A stretch of DNA of 64,000 nt. Source: Loktanella sp. 5RATIMAR09 (GTDB lineage: Bacteria > Pseudomonadota > Alphaproteobacteria > Rhodobacterales > Rhodobacteraceae). Position numbers and translations under genes: made by a program. Under the pieces are notes generated by a model. The model was not told the origin of the DNA. It worked only from the letters and a program-made list of their open reading frames with translations, and did no database searches. Shown in pieces: positions 19,932 to 28,914 of this stretch (positions are counted from its first letter, which is position 1; every line of letters begins with the position of its first letter). The stretch is taken from positions 310,001-374,000 of the forward strand of contig NZ_LJAL01000002.1 of assembly GCF_001419985.1 (NCBI RefSeq). Reading direction: 5' to 3'.

Positions 19932-21557
19932 GTGACCAAAGAACGCCTCTACCTTTACGACACCACCCTGCGTGACGGCGCGCAGACGCAAGGCGTGCAG
20001 TTTTCGGCCGCTGAAAAGCATCAGATCGCCGCCGTCTTGGATGGTCTGGGGATCGACTATATCGAAGGTGGCTGGCCTGGCGCGAACCCGACCGATACCG
20101 AATTCTTTGCGAACCCGCCCAGGACCCAAGCGACGTTTACTGCCTTTGGCATGACCAAACGCAATGGGCGGTCTGCCGAGAATGACGATGTGCTGGCGGC
20201 GGTCATGAACGCGGGCACACCTGCGGTTTGTCTGGTGGGCAAGGCGCATGATTTTCATGTGACGACGGCGCTAGGGATCAGCCTTGAGGATAATCTCGCA
20301 AACGTCGCCGCGAGCTTTGCCCACATCACCGCACAGGGCCGTGAGGGCCTGTTTGATGCCGAGCATTTCTTTGACGGCTACAAGGCGAACCCCGCCTATG
20401 CGCTGCAAACCATCCAGGCGGCCTATGATGCGGGCGCGCGCTGGATCGTGTTGTGTGACACCAACGGGGGCGTGTTGCCGCATGAGGTATCGCAGATCGT
20501 GACGGATGTGATTGCCAGCGGTATTCCCGGCGATCATCTGGCGATCCACACCCACAACGATACCGAAAACGCCGTGGCGAACTCACTGGCGGCGGTGCTG
20601 GCGGGTGTGCGGCAGGTGCAGGGGACACTGAACGGGCTGGGCGAGCGGTGTGGCAATGCCAATCTGACCACCCTGACCCCGACGCTGTTGCTGAAAGAAC
20701 CCTACGCAAGCCGCTTTGAAACCGGCGTGACGCTGGACGCGCTGAAGGGTCTACGTCGTGCGTCGCGTTTGCTGGATGATATCCTGAACCGTGTGCCAGC
20801 CAAACAGGCGCCCTATGTGGGTGCTTCGGCCTTTGCGCATAAATCGGGGCTGCATGCCAGCGCCATTGCCAAAGATCCCAGCACCTATGAGCACGTTGAT
20901 CCGGCCCTTGTCGGCAACACCCGCATTGTGCCGATGTCCAATCAGGCGGGGCAATCAAACCTGCGCGCCCGTCTGCTGGATGCAGGGCTAGAGGTGGCCG
21001 CCGACGATCCTGCCTTGCCGCGCATTGTCGAGCGGATTAAGGAACGCGAGGCGCAGGGTTATTCCTATGACACCGCACAGGCCAGTTTTGAGCTCTTGGC
21101 GCGCGAAGAGCTGGGCACGCTGCCGCGCTTTTTCGAGGTCAAGCGCTACCGTGTCACGGTGGAGCGGCGCAAGAACAAGCGCAACCAGATGGTGTCGATC
21201 TCCGAAGCGGTGGTCGTCACAAAGGTGCGCGGCCAAAAGATGCTGAACGTCAGCGAAAGCCAGGGGCCCGATGGGTCTGACCAAGGTCCGGTCAACGCGC
21301 TCAGCCGTGCTTTGTCCAAAGACCTTGGCCCCTATCAGGACATCATTGATGACATGCAACTTGTTGATTTTAAAGTGCGTATCACCAATGGCGGCACCGA
21401 GGCTGTGACCCGCGTTATCATCGACAGCGAAGACGGCAAGGGCCGGTCATGGTCAACCGTGGGGGTCAGCGCCAACATTGTGGATGCGTCTTTTGATGCG
21501 TTGATTGATGCGATCAACTGGAAACTGATCCGCGACGGGGCGCAGGCAGAGGCATGA
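19932..21557 (+). CDS. cimA: (R)-Citramalate synthase
   Basis: Condenses acetyl-CoA with pyruvate to citramalate, the first step of the pyruvate route to isoleucine. The 541-residue protein has the DRE-TIM metallolyase start YDTTLRDGAQTQGV (the R-D pair), the HTHNDTENAVANS metal-binding histidines, NGLGERCGN, and a C-terminal LeuA-type allosteric domain (about 400-535) consistent with feedback inhibition by isoleucine. Length and the inserted N-terminal segments fit CimA rather than 2-isopropylmalate synthase. It starts with GTG two bases after cysS and overlaps the next gene by four bases. Confidence 0.92.
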   Translation: MTKERLYLYDTTLRDGAQTQGVQFSAAEKHQIAAVLDGLGIDYIEGGWPGANPTDTEFFANPPRTQATFTAFGMTKRNGRSAENDDVLAAVMNAGTPAVCLVGKAHDFHVTTALGISLEDNLANVAASFAHITAQGREGLFDAEHFFDGYKANPAYALQTIQAAYDAGARWIVLCDTNGGVLPHEVSQIVTDVIASGIPGDHLAIHTHNDTENAVANSLAAVLAGVRQVQGTLNGLGERCGNANLTTLTPTLLLKEPYASRFETGVTLDALKGLRRASRLLDDILNRVPAKQAPYVGASAFAHKSGLHASAIAKDPSTYEHVDPALVGNTRIVPMSNQAGQSNLRARLLDAGLEVAADDPALPRIVERIKEREAQGYSYDTAQASFELLAREELGTLPRFFEVKRYRVTVERRKNKRNQMVSISEAVVVTKVRGQKMLNVSESQGPDGSDQGPVNALSRALSKDLGPYQDIIDDMQLVDFKVRITNGGTEAVTRVIIDSEDGKGRSWSTVGVSANIVDASFDALIDAINWKLIRDGAQAEA

Positions 21558-22321
21558 GTTTCGAGGCCTGCGCGGCACTGGTTGAAAAGGGCGATCCGTT
21601 GCGCTTTCGTGCGGCGATGGCGGCCCCTGTGGCTGCGCGCCGCGTCCTGTTCCCGCTTTACGCCTTCAACATCGAGATCGCGCGCGCCCCTTGGGTCACG
21701 CAAGAGGCGATGATCGCGGAGATGCGTTTGCAGTGGTGGCGCGACGCGCTGGAAGAGATTGCCGAGGGCAAGACCCCCCGGCGTCATGAGGTGGTTGATG
21801 CGCTGGCGGGTTGTCTGGATGCCGAAGGTGCGCGCTGTCTGGATGGTTTGATTGCCGCGCGGCGCTGGGATATTTACAAAGACCCGTTCGAGGATCGCGC
21901 GCATTTTGATGCCTATATCAACGCCACGTCTGCCGATCTGATGTGGACGGCTGCGCGCCTTTTGGGACCCGCAGACGAACAAGTCGTCCGCGATTTTGCC
22001 TATGGCGTGGGGGTTGCGAATATCTTTCAGGCCTATCCAGCCCTGACAACGCAAGGGCGCAAGCCGTTGTTGCAGACCGACGACACCGCAGTTGCGGCAT
22101 TGGCCGCGTCCGGACAGGCGCGGATGGATCAGGCGCGCGCAGGCAGGCGTGGCGTGTCCAAACCTGCAGGCGCGGCACTGGTTGCGGGCTATCATGCGCG
22201 GCCCGTGTTGCAGCAGGTACAGCGCACGCCCGCGCGCGTCACGGCAGATGCGCTTGATGTGAACCCTGCACGTGACAGCCTGCGGTTCTTGAACGTGTCG
22301 CTGCGTGGCTGGTGGCGCTAG
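21554..22321 (+). CDS. Squalene/phytoene synthase-like protein, NDUFAF6 type
   Basis: A 255-residue protein with the all-helical prenyl-synthase fold. Where true phytoene/squalene synthases carry the first DxxxD after the YAF strand, this has YAFNIEIARAPW followed by MRLQWWRDALEE, and the second Asp-rich motif is also absent. That pattern matches the NDUFAF6 branch, whose mitochondrial member helps assemble respiratory complex I. I therefore expect a complex I assembly role rather than carotenoid synthesis. The start overlaps the cimA stop (ATGA), and the stop overlaps the converging MFS gene by four bases. Confidence 0.75.
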   Translation: MSFEACAALVEKGDPLRFRAAMAAPVAARRVLFPLYAFNIEIARAPWVTQEAMIAEMRLQWWRDALEEIAEGKTPRRHEVVDALAGCLDAEGARCLDGLIAARRWDIYKDPFEDRAHFDAYINATSADLMWTAARLLGPADEQVVRDFAYGVGVANIFQAYPALTTQGRKPLLQTDDTAVAALAASGQARMDQARAGRRGVSKPAGAALVAGYHARPVLQQVQRTPARVTADALDVNPARDSLRFLNVSLRGWWR

Positions 22322-23532
22322 ACCGCCATTCTGGGTTGGCGCACCAGCCAGATCAGCGACCCGCCTGCCAGCACAAGGAACGGCACCATCGCAAGGTTCA
22401 CGGCGTTCCAGCCCTCAACCGCCGTGCCGCCAGAACAGTTCATCAACCCGCCAGACGCCAGTGACGCCACCGTCACCATGCCGAAGACGATCATATCGTT
22501 CATACCCTGCACGGCACCGCGCTCTTCGGGGCGGTGTGCGCCCGCGAGCATGGTGGTGGCGCCGATAAAGCCGAAGTTCCAGCCAAGCCCCAAAAGGATC
22601 AAGGCGATGTAGAAGTTGGTGAGTTCAACCCCCGAAAGGGCCACAACACCGGCAAAGGCGAGGATGATCAGACCCAGTGAAACAATCCGTTCAACCCCGA
22701 AGCGCGCAATCAGGTGGCCGGTAAAGAAAGAGGGCGCGAACATCGCCAGCACGTGGGCTGACACGATGTCGTTGGCGTTTGCTGTGGTAAACCCGCAGCC
22801 CACCACCGCCAAAGGCGTGGATGTCATCACAAGGTTCATCAGCGAATAGGACACCATCGCACAGATGATCGCCACAAGAACCCTTGGGTCGCGCAGCAGC
22901 TCAAGCCGCGTCCGCCCCGCCACTGTGGCGGCTTGTGGTTCACGCTTGGTGCCTTTGGGCAGGTCGAGCCAGAGAAACAGAAGCATCCCGACTAGGTTCA
23001 GCACAATAATTGCCATGTACGTGCCCAGAAATGGTACGACATAGGCGTCCTGCACCAGTTTGTTCAGTTGCGGCCCGATCACCGCCGATAACAGACCGCC
23101 AGCCATGACATAGGAGATGGCTTTGGGGCGGAACGCCTCGGACGCGGTATCAGTGGCGGCAAAACGGTAGAAACCTTGGGCGGACATATAGATGCCGGTC
23201 AGGTAAGACCCCGCCAGCAGAATGAAAAACGATCCGGTATAAAGACCGTAGGCCGACACGGCGGCCCCCACAGCCCCCGCAAACGCCCCGAGGAAAAAGC
23301 CGAAGCGGCGTCCGTTACGCTGCATCAGGGGGCTGATCCACGGTGCCGTTGTCATCGAGCCGAACACGATGAACGAGATCGGCAGCGTCGCAAGGCAGGG
23401 GTTGGAGGCCAACTGTCCACCCACAAGCCCGCCTACGACGAAAATCATTGGCAGTTGTGCACCCAAAATCGCTTGGGCCAGCACAAGGACGGCCACATTG
23501 CGTTTGGCCCGTTTATCATCTGTTATTATCAT
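22318..23532 (-). CDS. Major facilitator superfamily transporter
   Basis: A twelve-segment inner-membrane transporter of about 404 residues starting at MIITDDKRAKRN. The first half has loop motifs such as WISPLMQRNGRR after the second segment, and the mid-loop is rich in charged residues (LDLPKGTKREP). The sequence resembles uncharacterised drug or metabolite exporters. Twelve TTG-started codons further upstream to 23568 are possible. No substrate can be named. It lies immediately downstream of cobB on the same strand, but a nine-base gap to a tail with no known link is not evidence for a cobalamin role. Confidence 0.85.
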   Translation of the reverse strand: MIITDDKRAKRNVAVLVLAQAILGAQLPMIFVVGGLVGGQLASNPCLATLPISFIVFGSMTTAPWISPLMQRNGRRFGFFLGAFAGAVGAAVSAYGLYTGSFFILLAGSYLTGIYMSAQGFYRFAATDTASEAFRPKAISYVMAGGLLSAVIGPQLNKLVQDAYVVPFLGTYMAIIVLNLVGMLLFLWLDLPKGTKREPQAATVAGRTRLELLRDPRVLVAIICAMVSYSLMNLVMTSTPLAVVGCGFTTANANDIVSAHVLAMFAPSFFTGHLIARFGVERIVSLGLIILAFAGVVALSGVELTNFYIALILLGLGWNFGFIGATTMLAGAHRPEERGAVQGMNDMIVFGMVTVASLASGGLMNCSGGTAVEGWNAVNLAMVPFLVLAGGSLIWLVRQPRMAV

Positions 23533-23576
23533 TTTTGCATCGTTACGCCTGCGGCCTCGCGCGCGCAAGGCTGGGT

Positions 23577-24830
23577 TTAAGCTGCGTCAATAATATGGGC
23601 GAAACTGCCGCTGACATTGTTCTGGATCAAGCCCATCGCGGGCAGGGCGGTGCCTTCGGCATCGGCGGCTTTGAATAGCGGCGCACCTTCGGCTTTGAGC
23701 GTTGTGGCATAGTGAAATTCATGGCCGTTCCAAGCGCCGTCAAAAGGGCCGGATGCCGCGTGCAGATGGCGGTATCCCAAATGCAGCTTGCGGGTAGCAA
23801 AGGATGTCTCCAGCGCCAGAAGCCCCGCCATTTGATGGGCCGTGCCGTCTGCGTCGATCAAGGCGTCACCCAGTGTCATATACCCGCCGCATTCGCCGTA
23901 GATCTGCGCCGTGGTTGTCCGCAACGAGCCCAGAAAACGGGTGTTCGCGGTCAGCCTGCCGGCATGAAGTTCGGGGTACCCGCCCGGAAGATAGATCAGG
24001 TCCGCATCCGGTGCCGCCTCATCCGCGAGCGGAGAGAAGAACTGCAAACTGGCGCCTGCGTCGCGCCAGTCTTGCAGCAGGTGCGGATAGCTGAAGGCAA
24101 AGGCGGCATCTTGCGCGATGGCGATGCGTTGGGCGGGCGGTGGGCGCGTGGCTTTGTTGGCGATGGGTGCTGTGGGCGGATGCAGCATGGCCTGCAAAGC
24201 GTCCATGTCGCAATGCGCGGCAACCAGCGCTGCGGCGGCATCCAGATACGCCGCAAGGTCGGGCCGTTCCTGTGCCTGTACCAGTCCAAGATGCCGCGAC
24301 GGTTGGGTCAGTGCTGCGTTGCGGGGGATTGCGCCAAAAACGGGAACGTCGCGCAGCGCCCGTCGCAGCATCGTTTCATGCCGCGGCGAGCCGACGTTGT
24401 TGAGCATCACGCCCGCAATGCGCACGGCGGGGTCATGCGCGATGAACCCTTGTGCCAGCGGCGCGACCGAGCCTGCCATTTTGCCTGCATCAATCACGAG
24501 GATCACCGGTAGATCGAGGATGCGCGCCAGATCGGCACAAGCGCCTTTGCCGTCAGGTGGCGCGCCATCAAACAGCCCCATCGCCCCTTCGATCATCAAC
24601 GGGACGGAGCCTGTGCTCAGTGATTGGATGCGCTGGGGCGTCATCGCCCATGCGTCAAGGTTCAGGCAGGGGTGCCCGCAGGCGGCCTCGTGAAATCGTG
24701 GATCAATGTAGTCTGGCCCCGATTTCGCACCACGTACGGCAATGCCGCGTTGTGTCAGGGCGCGCAGCAGGCCCAAGGTAACGGTGGTCTTGCCGCTGCC
24801 TGATGCGGGCGCTGCGAGAACGAAGCTCAT
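23577..24830 (-). CDS. cobB: Cobyrinate a,c-diamide synthase
   Basis: ATP- and glutamine-dependent amidation of the a and c carboxylates of (hydrogeno)byrinate in cobalamin synthesis. The N-terminal dethiobiotin-synthetase-like domain has the P-loop PASGSGKTTVTLG; the C-terminal class I glutamine amidotransferase domain has the nucleophile region YGECGGYM and a later catalytic histidine in HEFHYA. I start at MSFVLAAPAS, close to other CobB proteins; a longer frame to 24878 adds 16 codons that are made of a 28-base sequence also found after recA. Neither start has a good ribosome site. It is followed downstream by the MFS gene and preceded by cobA. Confidence 0.92.
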   Translation of the reverse strand: MSFVLAAPASGSGKTTVTLGLLRALTQRGIAVRGAKSGPDYIDPRFHEAACGHPCLNLDAWAMTPQRIQSLSTGSVPLMIEGAMGLFDGAPPDGKGACADLARILDLPVILVIDAGKMAGSVAPLAQGFIAHDPAVRIAGVMLNNVGSPRHETMLRRALRDVPVFGAIPRNAALTQPSRHLGLVQAQERPDLAAYLDAAAALVAAHCDMDALQAMLHPPTAPIANKATRPPPAQRIAIAQDAAFAFSYPHLLQDWRDAGASLQFFSPLADEAAPDADLIYLPGGYPELHAGRLTANTRFLGSLRTTTAQIYGECGGYMTLGDALIDADGTAHQMAGLLALETSFATRKLHLGYRHLHAASGPFDGAWNGHEFHYATTLKAEGAPLFKAADAEGTALPAMGLIQNNVSGSFAHIIDAA

Positions 24831-24844
24831 CGCCTCGCGAGGCG
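24831..24844. repeat. 14-base perfect palindrome at the cobB start
   Basis: CGCCTCGCGAGGCG lies directly before the preferred cobB ATG. As RNA it folds into a hairpin that would hide the start. Its short distance to the repeat at 24851 suggests both came as one element. Confidence 0.4.
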
Positions 24845-24850
24845 TGGGGA

Positions 24851-24878
24851 TGCCTCCGGCGGAAGTTTGATTGGACAT
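24851..24878 (+). repeat. 28-base dispersed repeat, copy A
   Basis: Begins TGCCTCCGGCGGAAG and ends GGACAT; identical to copy B at 63422-63449 at 27 of 28 positions. On the minus strand it would supply an alternative first stretch of the cobB frame. Similar GC-rich sequences occur repeatedly between genes in Rhodobacterales, from memory. Confidence 0.6.
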
Positions 24879-24904
24879 AGAAAGAGGGGGGCTGGCATGG
24901 CTAA

Positions 24905-25756
24905 TCAGGCAGATTCGGCGGGGCGGCCACGTCCCAAAGGGTCGAGATTGCGCGGCGGGTGGCCTGCGGCCATGTTCTGCCAGTCAAGAACCTGCCGCAT
25001 CAGCACGGATTGTCCGACGCAGATGATCGCGGGCGGTTCGAGTTGCGCTTTAGCGATGTCATCCACGATGGTGCCCAGCGTGGTTTCCAGCACTTGCTGG
25101 TGCTCGGTCGTCGCTGTCGTCACCACAGCGACGGGTTCGTGCAGGCTGCGCCCCGCATCGATCAGTTGCGCGGTGATCTGGGCGATGTGTTTCATGCCCA
25201 TATAAATCACGATCACCTGGCTGCCTTTGGAAATGCTCGCCCAGTCCAGTGAGCTTGGGGTGTTGCCTGACTGGTCATGGCCTGTCACGAAGGTCACGGA
25301 TTGGTTCACATCGCGGTGCGTGACGGGGATACCCGCATAGGCCAGCCCGCCGATGCCTGCGGAAATGCCGGGGATGATGCGGATCGGGATATTGTGCTGG
25401 ACGAGCGTTTGGGCCTCTTCGCCGCCACGCCCGAAGACAAAGGGATCACCGCCCTTGAGCCGGAGCACACGTTTGCCAGCCCGCGCCAGGTCAACCAGCC
25501 GCAAAGAGATGTCGCGCTGTTTGGCAGAGGGTTTGCCACCGCGTTTGCCCGCATAGATATGCTCGGCTTGCGGTGCCCATGTCAGGATCTGTTCCTGCAC
25601 AAGTGCATCATAGATCACCACATCCGCCTGACGCAGCGCATTGACTGCGTGCAACGTCAACAGCCCCGGATCGCCCGGACCCGCGCCACAAAGCCAGACC
25701 CAGCCGGGTTCCAGCGTGGGCCATGTGTGAACGGGAAGGGGAATATCGGTGCTCAT
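24905..25756 (-). CDS. cobA: Uroporphyrinogen-III C-methyltransferase
   Basis: SAM-dependent methylation of uroporphyrinogen III at C-2 and C-7 to precorrin-2, the entry to cobalamin and siroheme. The tetrapyrrole-methylase domain starts WLCGAGPGDPGLLTL, has the RLKGGDPFVFGRGGEE SAM/substrate loop, ISAGIGGLAYAGIPVTHR, and a late VVTTATTEHQQ strand. I start at MSTDIPLPVH (283 residues); the extra upstream frame to 25855 reads as noise. It is divergent from cbiD, with 98 bases between, and followed by cobB on the same strand. Confidence 0.93.
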   Translation of the reverse strand: MSTDIPLPVHTWPTLEPGWVWLCGAGPGDPGLLTLHAVNALRQADVVIYDALVQEQILTWAPQAEHIYAGKRGGKPSAKQRDISLRLVDLARAGKRVLRLKGGDPFVFGRGGEEAQTLVQHNIPIRIIPGISAGIGGLAYAGIPVTHRDVNQSVTFVTGHDQSGNTPSSLDWASISKGSQVIVIYMGMKHIAQITAQLIDAGRSLHEPVAVVTTATTEHQQVLETTLGTIVDDIAKAQLEPPAIICVGQSVLMRQVLDWQNMAAGHPPRNLDPLGRGRPAESA

Positions 25757-25854
25757 GCCGTCTTTATGCCGCCGATTGTGCGGCTTGGAAAGGTGGCAAA
25801 CGACCACGCATTGGTGATTGCCGTCATGCGCGGGCCTGCCTATCGTCGCGGCCA

Positions 25855-26904
25855 ATGACAGATGAGATCACAACCGAATTGCGCCGTGGCTGGACCACGG
25901 GGGCCTGTGCAACGGCGGCGACCAAAGCGGCGTTGATGCGCCTTTGGGGCGGGGCCTTTGAGCGCGAGGTCGGGATCGTGCTGCCCAAAGGCGAAAAGCC
26001 GGTGTTTCCGCTGGCCTTGGCAGAGGCGGGTGAGGGCTGGGCCCGTGTGGGGATTACAAAAGATGCAGGCGACGATCCCGATGTGACACATGGGGCGCTG
26101 ATTGTGGTCACTGTGCGCCCGTCGCAGGGGGGGATTGCTTTTGGGGCAGGTGAGGGGGTTGGGACCGTTACCAAACCCGGACTGCCGATTGGCGTGGGGG
26201 AGCCTGCAATCAATCCTGTACCCCGTCAGATGATGACGGACGTTGTTGAAGAAATGGCGGCGCAATACGGGCAGCGCCCTGATGTGGTGATCGAGGTGTC
26301 TGTGCCGGGCGGTGCCGAGATCGCGCTGAAAACATGGAACCCGCGTCTGGGGATTGCGGGGGGGCTGTCGATTCTTGGCACGACGGGCGTTGTGCGGCCC
26401 TTTAGCTGTGCGGCATGGATTGCCTCGATCCATCGCGGCATTGATGTGGCGCGCGCGGCGGGGCAGGTCCATGTGGCCGGATGTACCGGGGCCACGTCTG
26501 AAAAGACGGTGCAGGCGCTTTACGGTCTGCCCGATCATGCGATGCTGGATATGGGGGATTTCGCGGGGGGGATGCTCAAGTATCTCGTGAAGCATCCCGT
26601 GGCGCGTGTCACCATCGGCGGGGGTATCGGCAAGATCACCAAACTGGCGCAGGGGGCGATTGATTTGCATTCCGGGCGCAGTCAGGTTGATTTTGCGAAA
26701 CTCGCTGATATGGCAGGTGATCCGCGTGTTGCTGATGCTAACACTGCACTTGAGGCCTATGAGATCGCGGGGCCTATGTTGGCGCAGAAGGTCGCTGATC
26801 AGGCACTGGCGCAGGTGCACGCGCGGTTCGGCGCGGACGAGATCGCTTATGATATTGTTATCATCGATCGCAGAGGCACGATTATCGCAAGGGCTGGCGC
26901 ATGA
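25855..26904 (+). CDS. cbiD: Cobalt-precorrin-5B C(1)-methyltransferase
   Basis: Methylates C-1 of cobalt-precorrin-5B in corrin ring contraction. The 349-residue protein shows the family's opening LRRGWTTGACATAATKAAL, then GVGTVTKPGLPIGVGEPAINPVPR as two shorter blocks, the SIPGGAE-like VPGGAEIA, and GCTGATSE with KYLVKHP. CbiD belongs to the oxygen-independent route, but Rhodobacterales often combine such genes with aerobic-type ones. The true start follows the cobA promoter region; a longer frame back to 25723 overlaps cobA and is not real. The stop overlaps cobK by four bases. Confidence 0.93.
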   Translation: MTDEITTELRRGWTTGACATAATKAALMRLWGGAFEREVGIVLPKGEKPVFPLALAEAGEGWARVGITKDAGDDPDVTHGALIVVTVRPSQGGIAFGAGEGVGTVTKPGLPIGVGEPAINPVPRQMMTDVVEEMAAQYGQRPDVVIEVSVPGGAEIALKTWNPRLGIAGGLSILGTTGVVRPFSCAAWIASIHRGIDVARAAGQVHVAGCTGATSEKTVQALYGLPDHAMLDMGDFAGGMLKYLVKHPVARVTIGGGIGKITKLAQGAIDLHSGRSQVDFAKLADMAGDPRVADANTALEAYEIAGPMLAQKVADQALAQVHARFGADEIAYDIVIIDRRGTIIARAGA

Positions 26905-27623
26905 CTTTGCTGATTCTTGGCGGCACGGGCGAGGCGCGGCAGATCGCTGATCGCTCGCAGGGGTATGACGCGGTGATATCGCTTGCCGGCGCAACACGGG
27001 CCCCTGCGACGCTGTCCTTGCCGACGCGGATCGGCGGCTTTGGCGGGGCGGACGGGTTTCGCGCCTATCTGCAAGAGGCGGGCATTACGGCTGTTCTGGA
27101 TGCAACCCATCCCTTTGCCCATCGTATTACAACGCGAACCGCATCCATTTGCCGGTCACTTGGCCTGCCTTACGTGCAGTTCCTGCGCCCGCCATGGTGG
27201 CCCCAGACAGGGGATAATTGGACCCAGATCGCCTCGGAATCAGATGCCTCCGCCCATATTCCCGAAGGCGCTGTTGTTTTCCTTGGAACGGGGCGCCAGA
27301 CCTTGGACCGCTTTGCCAATCTGACGGGACGCGAGGTGATTTGCCGCCAGATTGATCCACCCGACAAACCTTTCCCCTTTGCAGGGGGGCGGTTTCTGGT
27401 GGGGCGGCCGCCGTTCTCGGTTGCCGATGAAGAGGCGCTCTTTGCCGCACTGGGCGTGCAATATCTTGTGGTCAAGAATGCGGGCGGCGTTGCAAGTCGC
27501 ACCAAACTGACCGCCGCGCGCCACCTTGGTATTCAGGTCTTGATGGTGGCACGGCCTGCACAAGGCGATTGGCCTGTGGTTGATACGGTGGATGCGGCTT
27601 TGGCATGGGTGGACGCGCTGTGA
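26901..27623 (+). CDS. cobK: Precorrin-6A (cobalt-precorrin-6A) reductase
   Basis: NADPH-dependent reduction of precorrin-6A in cobalamin synthesis; the anaerobic counterpart is named cbiJ. The 240-residue protein starts with the nucleotide-binding ILGGTGEARQIA, has DATHPFAHR (about 72-80), FLRPPW, the VFLGTGRQTLDRF strand and VKNAGGVASRTKL near the end. ATG overlaps the cbiD stop (ATGA), so it is coupled; it in turn overlaps the GTG of the DNA glycosylase gene. Confidence 0.93.
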   Translation: MTLLILGGTGEARQIADRSQGYDAVISLAGATRAPATLSLPTRIGGFGGADGFRAYLQEAGITAVLDATHPFAHRITTRTASICRSLGLPYVQFLRPPWWPQTGDNWTQIASESDASAHIPEGAVVFLGTGRQTLDRFANLTGREVICRQIDPPDKPFPFAGGRFLVGRPPFSVADEEALFAALGVQYLVVKNAGGVASRTKLTAARHLGIQVLMVARPAQGDWPVVDTVDAALAWVDAL

Positions 27624-28249
27624 AGGAACGCTTGATTGAAGGAGACGCGTGTGTTGCGGAAGGCGTAGCATGGCTTTGTCAAGCTGAGCCATGCTTCGCA
27701 AAGGCGATGGATGGTCTGCCGCCGTTGCCGTTGCGCCGCAATCCCGATGGCTTTGCCGAGCTTTTTTTCACTATTGTCAGCCAACAGGTCAGCGTGGCTT
27801 CGGCCGAAGCGGTCTGGAGGCGATTGCAAGCGGCGGGTATGACCACGCCGCAGGCTGTTGCAGCCGCCAGTGCGGATGATCTGCGCGCGCTGGGGCTTAC
27901 CCGCCAGAAGGCACAGTATGCCCATGCGTTGGCTGCGTACGGGATTGACTACGATGCACTGCGCGTGATGCCAGCGCCCAAGGTCATCAAGACACTGACC
28001 GCTGTACCCGGTATCGGCCCGTGGACCGCCGAGATTTATGTGATGTTCTCACTGGGGCGGGCGGATGTGTTTGCGCCGGGCGATCTGGCTTTGCAGGAAG
28101 CGACAAAGCTGATCTTTGATCTGCCCGAACGCCCCAGAGAAAAGGACCTGCGCGCGATGGCGCAAGCATGGTCGCCGTGGCGATCGGTTGCAGCCCGCAT
28201 CATGTGGGCCTACTACCAACATCATAAACAAAGAGAAGGCATCAGATGA
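27620..28249 (+). CDS. AlkA-like DNA-3-methyladenine glycosylase (HhH-GPD)
   Basis: Base-excision enzyme removing alkylated purines. The about 209-residue protein has the helix-hairpin-helix VPGIGPWTAEIYVMFSLG and, 20 residues on, the catalytic aspartate in FAPGDLAL. It lacks AlkA's N-terminal beta domain, like many short bacterial relatives. I prefer the GTG at 27620, whose overlap with the cobK stop (GTGA) suits coupling; ATG 27605 five codons earlier is possible. It is therefore transcribed in the cbiD-cobK operon although it has no cobalamin role. Confidence 0.88.
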   Translation: MKERLIEGDACVAEGVAWLCQAEPCFAKAMDGLPPLPLRRNPDGFAELFFTIVSQQVSVASAEAVWRRLQAAGMTTPQAVAAASADDLRALGLTRQKAQYAHALAAYGIDYDALRVMPAPKVIKTLTAVPGIGPWTAEIYVMFSLGRADVFAPGDLALQEATKLIFDLPERPREKDLRAMAQAWSPWRSVAARIMWAYYQHHKQREGIR

Positions 28250-28914
28250 CACGGGCTTTGGAAGCACAGCGGCGCGAACCGGTCTCGGGCGAGACCCGAT
28301 CTTGTGTGGTTTTCCTGCATGGATACGGCGCCAATGCGGCGGATTTGATCGGGCTGGCGGACCCTTTGGGCGAACATATGCCCGACACGCTTTTCATCGC
28401 ACCGGATGCGCCGGAGGCCTGTATCGCCGCCCCTATGGGCCTGCAGTGGTTTCCGATCCCCTGGATTGACGGCTCAAGCGAGGAAGAAAGCCGCGCGGGT
28501 ATGGAAAATTCCGCCGCCGATCTGGATGCTTTTCTTGACGGGGTGATGGTGGATGAAGATCTGCTGCCCGAGCAGGTCATCGTGCTGGGCTTTTCGCAAG
28601 GCACGATGATGGCCTTGCATGTGGTGCCGCGCCGCGAAGATGCCATTGCCGGGGTGGTTGCCTTTTCGGGGCGGCTGCTGGAGCCGGAGTTGCTGGCCGA
28701 AGAGGCGCAAAGCAGGCCACCCGTGCTGTTGATCCACGGGGATGCAGATGATGTTGTGCCACCACAATCGCTGCCGCAGGCGGCCGAGGCGCTGCAAGAG
28801 GCAGGCTGGACGGAGGTCTATGCCCATATCATGAAGGGTACAGGTCACGGGATTGCGCCAGACGGGTTACAGGTTGCGCTGGCGTTCATGCAGGACAGAT
28901 TGGGTATGAGCTAA
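28246..28914 (+). CDS. Alpha/beta hydrolase (phospholipase/carboxylesterase family)
   Basis: A 222-residue serine hydrolase of the carboxylesterase 2 family. The nucleophile elbow is GFSQGTMMAL, the acid is in HGDADDVVPP and the catalytic histidine is in GTGHGIAPDG; an oxyanion loop FLHGYGANAADL is near the start. It is preceded by an ATGA overlap with the glycosylase gene, so four genes are coupled in series from cbiD. Substrate unknown; likely short-chain esters or lysophospholipids. Confidence 0.88.
   Translation: MTRALEAQRREPVSGETRSCVVFLHGYGANAADLIGLADPLGEHMPDTLFIAPDAPEACIAAPMGLQWFPIPWIDGSSEEESRAGMENSAADLDAFLDGVMVDEDLLPEQVIVLGFSQGTMMALHVVPRREDAIAGVVAFSGRLLEPELLAEEAQSRPPVLLIHGDADDVVPPQSLPQAAEALQEAGWTEVYAHIMKGTGHGIAPDGLQVALAFMQDRLGMS

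Noticed and set aside
25757..25854. Possible cobalamin riboswitch between cobA and cbiD
   Set aside because: The gap is too short and has no B12-box-like segment.
25840..26997. 385-codon frame antisense to cbiD and cobK
   Set aside because: Shadow of the two cobalamin genes.
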